Assembly (NCBI GenBank): GCA_013042925.1 | Contig: JABDPH010000163.1 | Coordinates: forward strand, 1-8,243 | Origin: Eudoraea sp. | GTDB lineage: Bacteria > Bacteroidota > Bacteroidia > Flavobacteriales > Flavobacteriaceae | Direction: 5' to 3' | Length of the DNA stretch: 8,243 nucleotides | Shown here: positions 1 to 7,110 of the stretch, piece after piece | Position numbering within the stretch: position 1 is the stretch's first letter | Layout: each line of letters begins with the position of its first letter | Program-made: the position numbers and the translations under genes | The notes under the pieces: model-generated | What the model saw: the letters and a program-made list of their open reading frames with translations, nothing else | What the model was told of the DNA's origin: nothing | Databases searched by the model: none

Positions 1-446
1 ACCTATATGACATATTTGAAGGAGATAAATTTTCGCACGCTTGTCCGTTTGCAAGGATCATGGAAGAAAAATTGATCAATAGACTAATTCAAATTGGCAT
101 AAGGACACTTTCAACGCATCAGCGCGAACAGTCAGAAAAATATGGTGTTGAAACTATAGAAATGAGACAAATTCACAAAGCAACCTCCTTAAAACTAAAA
201 AATCCGGTATATATATCTCTGGATATGGATGCGTTAGATCCTGCTTATGCTCCGGGTGTTTCCCATCTAGAACCTGGTGGTTTAAGTACGCGCGAGGTTC
301 TAAATATCATACAGGCCATAAATGTTCCCATATTAGGTGCCGATATCGTGGAATACAATCCAACAAGAGATATAAATGATATAACAGGAATGGTCTGCGC
401 AAAACTAATTAAAGAATTAGCAGCGAAAATGATCGAAAATAACTAA
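1..446 (+). CDS. Arginase/agmatinase-family ureohydrolase, 3' part
   Basis: This is the C-terminal half of a binuclear manganese ureohydrolase, which would hydrolyse a guanidino compound (arginine or agmatine) to urea and an amine. The gene is cut by the window edge: the open frame is already running at base 3, and the ATG at 60 is internal, since the 19 codons before it encode conserved family sequence including SHACPFARIME. About 147 residues are visible. The ureohydrolase signature SxDxDxxDPxxAPG lies at about 216-281, with the metal-binding aspartates at 222-224 and 228-230. GADIVEYNP follows, with the Glu at 354-356 that in this family contacts the substrate guanidinium. The sequence resembles the plant mitochondrial arginase group (FEGxxxSHAxxFARIME, REQxxxxGVExxEMR, APGVSHxEPGGLS) as I remember it. 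That group is related to bacterial agmatinases, so arginine versus agmatine cannot be decided here. The gene converges on the ferredoxin gene with 10 bases between stop codons. Confidence 0.9.
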   Translation, partial: LYDIFEGDKFSHACPFARIMEEKLINRLIQIGIRTLSTHQREQSEKYGVETIEMRQIHKATSLKLKNPVYISLDMDALDPAYAPGVSHLEPGGLSTREVLNIIQAINVPILGADIVEYNPTRDINDITGMVCAKLIKELAAKMIENN

Positions 447-456
447 AAGACCCTCG

Positions 457-822
<366 letters not shown>

Positions 823-873
823 TTAATATGCAATATACTTGCCTTTATTGTTGCTACAATGTTCCGGCATGCA

Positions 874-881
874 TATTTTTG
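874..881 (+). promoter_or_regulatory. Candidate Bacteroidota -7 box for acyl-CoA reductase gene
   Basis: TATTTTTG matches the Bacteroidota sigma-A -7 consensus TAnnTTTG. A TTG at 851-853 lies 20 bases upstream, as expected for the -33 element. Transcription would start near 886-888 and leave a leader of about 32 bases before the ATG at 920. The box sits two bases from the divergent ferredoxin -7 box. Confidence 0.55.
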
Positions 882-883
882 CG

Positions 884-915
884 CAAAGGTAAATCCTAGA
901 ACACTCTTGCACAAA
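884..915 (-). promoter_or_regulatory. Candidate Bacteroidota promoter for ferredoxin gene
   Basis: Read on the minus strand, TTTG (915-912) is followed after exactly 20 bases by TACCTTTG (891-884), a full match to TTTG-N(about 20)-TAnnTTTG. Transcription would start near 877-879, giving a leader of about 70 bases before the ferredoxin ATG at 807. The -33 element ends four bases before the acyl-CoA reductase start codon, so it overlaps that gene's transcribed leader. Confidence 0.6.
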
Positions 916-919
916 TATA

Positions 920-1981
920 ATGGCCACACTAGATCAACGATTTAATGCTTTTGTTAAACTTGGCGAATTTCTTAGGAATTTTGCCGAAATTTCTTTGGCC
1001 AATTCAGGTTCCGCAGATGAAAGCAATGAATGGCATCTAAGATTTGATAATGCTATCAATTTAGCAGGGCATAAAAATGGTTGGTTTACAAAACAGCAAG
1101 TAATGTTTGCTATAAAGGCATGGGCCGAGCAGCTTACGGAAAGAACCCTTAATTCATGGTTAAAACATTATTCACTTACGACTAATAAGCACAAAACAGT
1201 AGCGGTAATAATGGCAGGAAATATTCCTCTTGTCGGTTTCCATGATTTTGTTGCCGCCCTTATAAGTGGGAACCGTGTTCTCACAAAATGTTCATCGAGC
1301 GATAATATTCTCTTGCCCTTTATTGCTAATTATTTAATACATATTGAACCCGAACTGGCTAATGAAATAACCTTTAGTGAGGGCAGGTTAACAAAATTTG
1401 ATGTTGTCATTGCTACAGGAAGTAATAATACTGCTCGCTATTTTGCTCATTACTTTGGCAATAAACCCAATATCATTAGAAAAAATAGAAATTCCATTGC
1501 CATACTTACAGGAGAGGAAACTAAAGAACAACTTAATGGGCTCGGAGAAGATATATTTCGTTATTACGGATTAGGTTGCCGTAATGTCTCTAAATTATTT
1601 GTACCTCAGGACTACAGTTTTGATAATTTTTATGATAGTATAAGCACATATCAAAATTTAATGGCCCAGAATAAATATGCAAATAATTATGATTATAATA
1701 AAGCTGTCTATCTGATGAGTGAATTCCAGTTTCTGGATAATGGTTTTTTCCTACTAAAAGAAGATATGGGATATGCCTCCCCTATTGGTACAGCATTTTA
1801 TGAGAGATACTCAACTATTGAAGAATTGAAAATAAAACTTGCAGAGGATAGAGATCAGATTCAGTGTATTGTTGGAAGTGATATAATGGAAAATTCAATC
1901 CCCTTTGGTAAAACCCAAAAACCGGATCTATGGGATTATGCAGATGGTATTGACACTGTGGAATTCCTGTTAAAAACCTAA
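920..1981 (+). CDS. LuxC-like acyl-CoA reductase
   Basis: The 353-residue product belongs to the acyl-CoA reductase family (LuxC type, aldehyde dehydrogenase fold), which reduces acyl-CoA or acyl-enzyme to aldehyde with NADPH. Visible family features are the AGNIPLVGFHD segment at about 99-109, the nucleotide-binding stretch VIATGSNNTARYF at about 163-175, and the likely catalytic cysteine C220 in GLGCRNVSKLFVP, placed like the active-site Cys of aldehyde dehydrogenases. The length is shorter than luminous LuxC (roughly 480 residues). No luxD or luxE partner is present in the window, so bioluminescence is not implied. Members of this family are common beside serC in flavobacteria, and their physiological substrate is not settled as far as I know. 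The start at 920 is supported by the candidate promoter and leader. serC follows after 77 bases on the same strand without a clear terminator, so read-through is possible. Confidence 0.88.
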   Translation: MATLDQRFNAFVKLGEFLRNFAEISLANSGSADESNEWHLRFDNAINLAGHKNGWFTKQQVMFAIKAWAEQLTERTLNSWLKHYSLTTNKHKTVAVIMAGNIPLVGFHDFVAALISGNRVLTKCSSSDNILLPFIANYLIHIEPELANEITFSEGRLTKFDVVIATGSNNTARYFAHYFGNKPNIIRKNRNSIAILTGEETKEQLNGLGEDIFRYYGLGCRNVSKLFVPQDYSFDNFYDSISTYQNLMAQNKYANNYDYNKAVYLMSEFQFLDNGFFLLKEDMGYASPIGTAFYERYSTIEELKIKLAEDRDQIQCIVGSDIMENSIPFGKTQKPDLWDYADGIDTVEFLLKT

Positions 1982-2058
1982 TGGAAAATAATCTATAATC
2001 CTGATTAGTTTTTGGTTATTATTTATGACCTTTAGGACCTCTAAAAAATAGGTTAAAA

Positions 2059-3123
2059 ATGAAAAAACATAACTTTAGTGCAGGCCCTTGTATATTACCA
2101 AAAGAAGTAATGCAAAAGGCATCAGAGGCAGTAGTTGAATTGGATGGTATTGGCCTTTCATTGATTGAAATATCACATCGCAGCAAAGAATTTGTTGCCA
2201 TTATGGAAAAAGCAAGGTCTTTAGCCCTTGAACTTTTGGGACTGGAAGGCAAAGGATATAAGGCTTTGTACTTACAAGGCGGTGCCAGTTTAGAGTTTCT
2301 TATGGTAGCTTATAATTTTTTGGAGAACAAAGCGGGATATATAAATACCGGAACCTGGAGTTCAAAAGCAATAAAGGAAGCAAAGATGTTGGGTGATGTA
2401 TCAGAAGTTGCTTCTTCAAAAGACAAAAATTTTAACTATATCCCAAAAGGTTTTGTGGTTCCTAATGATCTGGATTACCTGCATCTCACTTCTAACAATA
2501 CAATTTTTGGAACACAGATAAAAGAATTTCCAAATACAAAGGTTCCCTTGATCTGCGATATGAGTTCTGATATTTTCTCAAGGCAAATGGATTTTTCGAA
2601 ATTTGATGTCATCTACGCCGGAGCTCAAAAGAATATGGGCCCTGCGGGCACAACTTTAGTAATCGTAAAGGAAGATATTCTAGGACACGTTTCAAGAAAG
2701 ATTCCTTCTATGTTAGATTATCAGGTTCATTTGAGCAAGGACAGTATGTTTAATACTCCATCAGTTTTTGCCGTTTACGTATCTATGCTTACACTTCAAT
2801 GGTTGAAAGATATGGGCGGAATAGCCGCGATTGAAGAAATAAATGAAAAAAAGGCCGGTCTCATTTACTCTGAGATTGACCTTAATCCATTGTTTAATGG
2901 ATTTGCGAAAAAAGAAGATCGCTCTAATATGAATGCAACATTTACGTTAACAGACGAATCTCTTAAAGATACCTTTGATGAAATGTGGAAAGAGGCAGGG
3001 ATTAATGGGTTAAATGGCCATAGATCTGTAGGAGGTTATCGCGCGTCAATGTACAATGCACTTCCACTGGAAAGCGTGGGAGTCTTAGTTGATGTAATGA
3101 GCGATTTGGAAAGAAAAGGATAA
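2059..3123 (+). CDS. serC: Phosphoserine aminotransferase
   Basis: SerC is a PLP enzyme that converts 3-phosphohydroxypyruvate plus glutamate to O-phosphoserine plus 2-oxoglutarate, the second step of serine biosynthesis; in many bacteria it also acts in pyridoxal phosphate synthesis. The 354-residue length is normal for the family. The protein opens with the typical NFSAGPCILP (5-14). QGGAS (73-77) and the cofactor-binding DMSSD (167-171) follow. The PLP Schiff-base lysine is K191 in YAGAQKNMGPAG. The C-terminal HRSVGGYRASMYNA is the family's substrate-phosphate-binding region. All key residues are intact. The ATG at 2059 is preceded by an A-rich leader and fits the family's usual N terminus. 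serA follows after 53 bases, so the two are probably co-transcribed; I see no hairpin or convincing promoter between them. Confidence 0.97.
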   Translation: MKKHNFSAGPCILPKEVMQKASEAVVELDGIGLSLIEISHRSKEFVAIMEKARSLALELLGLEGKGYKALYLQGGASLEFLMVAYNFLENKAGYINTGTWSSKAIKEAKMLGDVSEVASSKDKNFNYIPKGFVVPNDLDYLHLTSNNTIFGTQIKEFPNTKVPLICDMSSDIFSRQMDFSKFDVIYAGAQKNMGPAGTTLVIVKEDILGHVSRKIPSMLDYQVHLSKDSMFNTPSVFAVYVSMLTLQWLKDMGGIAAIEEINEKKAGLIYSEIDLNPLFNGFAKKEDRSNMNATFTLTDESLKDTFDEMWKEAGINGLNGHRSVGGYRASMYNALPLESVGVLVDVMSDLERKG

Positions 3124-3176
3124 ATACTTGATAAAAGCAGCAAACAATTATAAAGTTTAACTAAGAACATCAGAGG

Positions 3177-4127
3177 ATGAAAATACTTGCTAACGACGGG
3201 ATATCACAAAATGGAATTTCAGCCTTAGAAGAAGCCGGATTTGAGGTAATTACAACTACAGTTGCTCAGGAGCAGCTGATAAATTATATCAATTCAAATA
3301 ATATTGTTGGTCTTCTGGTTAGAAGTGCTACTCAGGTTCGTAAGGACATAATAGATAATTGCCCTTCTTTAAAGCTCATTGGCAGAGGTGGTGTGGGCAT
3401 GGATAACATTGATGTGGCCTATGCCAAAGAAAAAGGCTTACATGTAATTAATACGCCGGCCGCTTCATCAGAATCTGTAGCCGAATTGGTTTTTGCTCAC
3501 TTGTTTGGCGGGGTTCGGTTCCTGTATGATGCCAATAGAAATATGCCTCTCGAAGGAGACAGTAATTTTAAAAAATTAAAAAAATCCTATGCCAAAGGCA
3601 TTGAGTTGCGTGGTAAAACTCTCGGAGTAATTGGGTTTGGACGAATAGGACAGGCTACTGCAAAAATTGCAATTGGAATTGGCATGAATGTTATATTCCA
3701 CGACCCATTTATAGATTCCGCAACTATTAAAGTACCTTTCTTTGATGGACAATCCGTTAGTTTTAATTTTGAAAATAAGACTAAGGAAGAAGTATTGAGA
3801 AATTCAAATTTTATTACGGTTCATGTGCCGGCACAAAAGGAATATATAATAGGTAAAAAGGAATTTGAAATTATGCAAAACGGGGTTGGTATAGTTAACG
3901 CAGCCAGAGGCGGAGTTGTTGATGAAGTTGCTCTCATTGAAGCATTGGAGAGTGGGAAGGTTGCATTTGCGGGCTTAGACACTTTTGAATCTGAACCTTC
4001 TCCTGAAATTAAAATTCTCATGCATTCTAAAATTTCACTTACTCCCCATATTGGTGCCGCCACTGCTGAGGCTCAAGATCGGATTGGTCTGGAATTGGCA
4101 AATCAAATTATTGCACTATTAAAATAA
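3177..4127 (+). CDS. serA: D-3-phosphoglycerate dehydrogenase, short form
   Basis: This enzyme oxidises 3-phosphoglycerate to 3-phosphohydroxypyruvate with NAD, the first step of serine biosynthesis. The 316 residues cover only the catalytic D-2-hydroxyacid dehydrogenase unit. The NAD-binding GFGRIG motif is at 153-158, preceded by RGKTLGVI. The catalytic triad is visible as R244 (NAARGG), E273 (FESEP) and H291 (TPHIGAAT). The N-terminal substrate-domain segment GRGGVGMDNID (69-79) is characteristic of phosphoglycerate dehydrogenases. The chain stops at LANQIIALLK, so the regulatory ACT and ASB domains of E. coli-type SerA (about 410 residues) are absent and serine feedback by that route is not expected. 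Adjacency to serC supports this role over another 2-hydroxyacid dehydrogenase. Downstream it converges on the ABC operon with 95 bases between stops and no strong terminator. Confidence 0.92.
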   Translation: MKILANDGISQNGISALEEAGFEVITTTVAQEQLINYINSNNIVGLLVRSATQVRKDIIDNCPSLKLIGRGGVGMDNIDVAYAKEKGLHVINTPAASSESVAELVFAHLFGGVRFLYDANRNMPLEGDSNFKKLKKSYAKGIELRGKTLGVIGFGRIGQATAKIAIGIGMNVIFHDPFIDSATIKVPFFDGQSVSFNFENKTKEEVLRNSNFITVHVPAQKEYIIGKKEFEIMQNGVGIVNAARGGVVDEVALIEALESGKVAFAGLDTFESEPSPEIKILMHSKISLTPHIGAATAEAQDRIGLELANQIIALLK

Positions 4128-4222
4128 ACCGGAGCAACAAAAAGAATGCTTAACCTTTGCTTTAGGCCTTAGAAAAAAACCAATTCTTTAGTAGGGAGAT
4201 TTTTAAATAATGATCCAGGAAT

Positions 4223-4879
4223 TTATCTTGAAATTTGAACTTCCGATAGCGTTAAAAAGATTTTACCAGATTTGGAACCTTCCTCTTTAATAGCTTTACG
4301 ATCAACTTCAGTTTCTTTCCCTAGAAAACGCAGAGGTATTTTTATGCTATTAACAGCAAATTGAACCTCAATTGCAATAGGAAGAACATCAACATCATTT
4401 TTATAGTCCAGAGAGGTAGTGAATACTCCTTCCATTTTCGTGCTAATTTCAGATTTCACTATTCTTTTTGCTTTGGTATCCATAAAAATAGTGGCAATAG
4501 AGAAGTCAGATTTTGAAGAGGTGGGTATAAGATTGATAACCTTACAATTAACGCCTTTATGCTTATCTTCTCCTCTGTCTACAGTAATAAATGGATGTTG
4601 AAAGAGCTCATTTAAGGTAAGATCCAACCCCCGTTTCGGAAGCATTATAAAATCCTGTGAAGTAACCTTGGTAGATTCACCTTGTTTATATTTAACTTTC
4701 CCATATTTTGATGGCATATTTATAAAACTGATATCTACATCAAGCTTTATTTGCGCTTCATATGACTTAATTGAATCCATGCGCTGCTTTATTAAAACCA
4801 GATCACTATCAATCTTCTGCCCGCTAATAAAGTTCAGACTTGCCAGCAAAACCAACAAAAAATAAAATTTTTTCATCAT
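4223..4879 (-). CDS. Secreted LolA-like protein, last gene of ABC operon
   Basis: The 218-residue protein begins with a clear signal peptide: MMKK, a hydrophobic core (5-18), and a likely cut after ISG before Q21. There is no lipobox cysteine, so a soluble periplasmic location is expected. The mature part is a run of alternating beta-type segments with features such as MDSIKSYEAQIKLDVDI, PKRGLDLTL, PFITVDRG and an IATIFMDTKAKRIVKSEI stretch. This pattern recalls the LolA/LolB-type lipoprotein-carrier fold, where an open beta barrel binds acyl chains; that assignment is my inference from pattern and would need a profile or structure comparison. The start codon at 4879 overlaps the permease stop as ATGA, and a second ATG at 4876 would also work. 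The tight coupling suggests it works with the ABC transporter, perhaps as a periplasmic carrier or sensor. Confidence 0.7.
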   Translation of the reverse strand: MMKKFYFLLVLLASLNFISGQKIDSDLVLIKQRMDSIKSYEAQIKLDVDISFINMPSKYGKVKYKQGESTKVTSQDFIMLPKRGLDLTLNELFQHPFITVDRGEDKHKGVNCKVINLIPTSSKSDFSIATIFMDTKAKRIVKSEISTKMEGVFTTSLDYKNDVDVLPIAIEVQFAVNSIKIPLRFLGKETEVDRKAIKEEGSKSGKIFLTLSEVQISR

Positions 4880-5706
4880 TGAATGTCCCTTCGTTTAAAA
4901 ATTAGTATTCCGATTATCATAACCAGAATGGAATAACCAAACAATAACAAATTTTTAAAGTAAATGGTTGAATACGGTATTTCGTAATAGAAAAAATACT
5001 GCCAGCTATCAGTTAGTTTAGAAAAAAATAATTCATTGATAATATCATTGTTAAAGTCCATTTTTAACAACAGATTACTGCATATCAAAAAAATAGCAGC
5101 TACAATCCATGTTTTTGTAGCATCCTTCAAAATAACTGCAAGTGTTAAACTTACCACCGAAAAGAAAATCATAGTTATTGAACCGGATAAAAATGCGTTT
5201 ATCAATCGGTAAAATGCCTCATCTGATTTAAAAAAATTTAATCCATCTAAATACACAACTAAATCCCCATATCCAAAAATCCAATACGAAATGAAAAAGG
5301 TACTAACTGCCAGGATCAGAACAATTAAAAGCGTAAATGCTATTGAAACGATATACTTACTCAATATAAAATATAACTTGTTAACCGGTTGAAGCATCAC
5401 TGTCTCTATGGTCTTGTCCTTATATTCTGAAGTTAAAAACCCTGAAATAATAATCATAAGTATTAATGGGACATGAAACCATAACGAATTTAAAATCAGG
5501 TAAATAATTAAGTTCCCATTTAACAGATTTCCCCTGAACTCAAAAGAGTCTTTAAGATTATCCAACAAGAGATCTATTATACCTGCACCCTGATAATAGG
5601 CACTCATAATAACAAATCCTTCAATTATTAGTATGGCAGCAAGCGCATAGAGTGTTTTACTTTGCTTGCTAATTTTATAAATCTCTGAACGGATTAATGA
5701 TATCAT
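4876..5706 (-). CDS. ABC-2 type transporter permease
   Basis: This is the membrane part of an ABC exporter of the ABC-2 (NatB/BcrB-like) type. I place the start at 5706, giving 276 residues: this ATG overlaps the ATPase stop as ATGA and gives the usual N terminus MISLIRSEIYKI. An ATG at 5754 would add 16 polar residues inside the ATPase gene and is less likely. Six hydrophobic segments are visible at about 20-38, 66-91, 112-143, 170-193, 199-216 and 251-270. After the second segment comes GFLTSEYKDKTIETVMLQPVNK, the E-x(4)-T plus QPV pattern of the cytoplasmic coupling helix region in ABC-2 permeases of the antibiotic/bacteriocin-resistance kind. The C terminus FKRRDIQ is typical of the family. 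Only one permease gene is present, so a homodimer is expected. Confidence 0.88.
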   Translation of the reverse strand: MISLIRSEIYKISKQSKTLYALAAILIIEGFVIMSAYYQGAGIIDLLLDNLKDSFEFRGNLLNGNLIIYLILNSLWFHVPLILMIIISGFLTSEYKDKTIETVMLQPVNKLYFILSKYIVSIAFTLLIVLILAVSTFFISYWIFGYGDLVVYLDGLNFFKSDEAFYRLINAFLSGSITMIFFSVVSLTLAVILKDATKTWIVAAIFLICSNLLLKMDFNNDIINELFFSKLTDSWQYFFYYEIPYSTIYFKNLLLFGYSILVMIIGILIFKRRDIQ

Positions 5707-6560
5707 ACTCGTTCCCTGCCAAATAAGGCTTTTAAATCTGTTTGTGGGATGCATGACGTGACTTCGACCCCCTCTTCTACCAGTTTTTGCAGAACCTCAG
5801 AAATATTCAAATTTTTTACAGAAACAAGAACCGAGTTGTTTAAAAAAACGGCATCGGTACCTTTTAATACTTCAGATATTTCCAAATTCTTTCCGACAAT
5901 TTTGTAGGTGGTAACATTTTCCTTGAGCAACCTGAGGGCTGATCCCGATTTAATAATTTCTCCGTCATTGAGAACATAAAGAATGTCGCATAGATCTGCT
6001 AATTCACTCACTATATGAGACGAGATAATTATCGTTATATGATTTTCACCGCTAAGCTTTTTAATCAGTTCATGAAGTGCTGAAATTCCCATGGGATCTA
6101 AACCCGAAAAAGGTTCATCTAATACAATACAGTCCGGGTTATTTAATAAAGCAATAGCCAAACCAAGGCGCTGCTTCATCCCCAGGGAATAATTTTTTAC
6201 TGCATCTGATCGCTCTGGTGAAAGCCCAACCTGATTCATGGATTGGTAAAACAATTCTTTTGTAAGCTTTAATCTTTGAATCTGGGCAAAAACCTTTAAG
6301 TTGCCGTATGCAGAAAGATATCCATAGAGAGCCGGTTTCTCAACAATACCTCCAATAGGTTTAATACCTTCAGAATCTATTACTATCGTACCGGTGTCTT
6401 GTTTAATAAGTCCTAATAGAATACGAAATAAGGTAGTTTTTCCGGCACCATTAGCCCCGATAAGTCCATAGATTTTGCCTTTGTGACATTCTATAGTTAC
6501 ATTTTTCAGAACTTCAAGGGAACCATAGGATTTGTTAATATTCCTGGCTTCAAGTATCAT
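5703..6560 (-). CDS. ABC transporter ATP-binding protein (E-loop, BcrA-like)
   Basis: This 285-residue ATPase should power the permease encoded next to it. Walker A is GANGAGKT (35-42), the ABC signature SLGMKQR (125-131), Walker B CIVLDEP (144-150, with D148 and E149), the D-loop SGLDP (152-156) and the switch histidine H182 in SSHIVSEL. All catalytic elements are intact. At the Q-loop the expected Gln is replaced by Glu: IGGIVEKPALYGYL, E74. This Glu variant is described for lantibiotic-immunity (LanF) and BcrA-type ATPases. A C-terminal extension of about 70 residues (215-285) follows the ATPase core, as is common in that group. The start ATG at 6560 overlaps the stop of the upstream gene, and its own stop overlaps the permease start, both as ATGA. 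The transported substrate cannot be read from the sequence. Confidence 0.93.
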   Translation of the reverse strand: MILEARNINKSYGSLEVLKNVTIECHKGKIYGLIGANGAGKTTLFRILLGLIKQDTGTIVIDSEGIKPIGGIVEKPALYGYLSAYGNLKVFAQIQRLKLTKELFYQSMNQVGLSPERSDAVKNYSLGMKQRLGLAIALLNNPDCIVLDEPFSGLDPMGISALHELIKKLSGENHITIIISSHIVSELADLCDILYVLNDGEIIKSGSALRLLKENVTTYKIVGKNLEISEVLKGTDAVFLNNSVLVSVKNLNISEVLQKLVEEGVEVTSCIPQTDLKALFGRERV

Positions 6561-7099
6561 AATGCGCGCTCCAGATGTAGTCTCCTGTAGTCAAATTTAG
6601 ATTCATATACCTTTTCAAGAAAAGTCCTTTCCCAAAAGTAATTTCGAAATAAAAATAATGGATCATGAAGCATAAAATAGGGTATATAATGATACCATCT
6701 TATTCCCCTACCGTGAAAATAGTCCATTATTTCATCTTTATAACCCAACTCTTCTGCAGCCACTATAGCAGCGTTCCGCTGGCATTTTGAACCCAGGTAC
6801 ATTTCGGGTATCCTGGAATTGAATCCATGAATAAAAAAAAGATCTTTTGCTCTTTTATAATTTTGAAATCTGGACCAACCGTCCATTATCACAAGGAATA
6901 TATGAACAAAAGAAAAAAGAAAACAACTAAACCAAAAAGCCACCCAAATGAGCGAAGATTGTTCTAAAGAAGCCTCAAATTGAACCCAGTAGAACCAGGA
7001 TTCCAATAAAAACAACACTAAAGACCAGTACAAAAGTTTGCCCACGCGCAAATAAGAAACTAACGGATGGGGTTGAGGCGGAAGTTCTAAATAATTCAT
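6557..7099 (-). CDS. Two-TM protein of unknown function, first gene of ABC operon
   Basis: I do not recognise a named family. I choose the ATG at 7099 (180 residues, starting MNYLELPPQPHPL); the frame can be extended only to a TTG at 7105, which lies inside the candidate -7 box. Two hydrophobic segments are visible at about 22-41 and 50-72, rich in Trp and Phe, forming a hairpin. The remaining 105 or so residues are soluble, basic and aromatic, with the stretches MDGWSRFQNYKRAKDLFF, GSKCQRNAAIVAAEELGY and RWYHYIPYFMLHDPLFLF, and a charged C terminus. By the positive-inside rule the large tail is probably cytoplasmic. Its stop overlaps the ATPase start as ATGA, so it is translated together with the transporter and may be an accessory or regulatory subunit; that role is inference. 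Confidence 0.75.
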   Translation of the reverse strand: MNYLELPPQPHPLVSYLRVGKLLYWSLVLFLLESWFYWVQFEASLEQSSLIWVAFWFSCFLFSFVHIFLVIMDGWSRFQNYKRAKDLFFIHGFNSRIPEMYLGSKCQRNAAIVAAEELGYKDEIMDYFHGRGIRWYHYIPYFMLHDPLFLFRNYFWERTFLEKVYESKFDYRRLHLERAL

Positions 7100-7102
7100 A
7101 CG

Positions 7103-7110
7103 CAAAGATA
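7103..7110 (-). promoter_or_regulatory. Candidate -7 box for the four-gene ABC operon
   Basis: On the minus strand TATCTTTG matches TAnnTTTG exactly and ends only three bases before the ATG at 7099, so the transcript would start at or next to the start codon. No TTG/TTTG -33 element is seen at the expected distance (around 7130), which lowers confidence. It is the only exact -7 match I found on this strand in the intergenic gap. Confidence 0.35.

Noticed and set aside
2011..2040. Possible separate promoter for serC (TTTG at 2011-2014).
   Set aside because: No TAnnTTTG box lies 17-23 bases downstream; nearest sequences have several mismatches.
4128..4222. Possible bidirectional terminator between serA and the ABC operon.
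   Set aside because: The only self-complementary cores (AGGCCT; AGAA/TTCT) are too short to be a credible stem; the A and T runs alone are not enough.
5704..5754. Upstream ATG at 5754 as the permease start.
   Set aside because: It would put 16 polar residues inside the ATPase gene; the ATG at 5706 gives the family's usual N terminus and an ATGA overlap matching the other two junctions.
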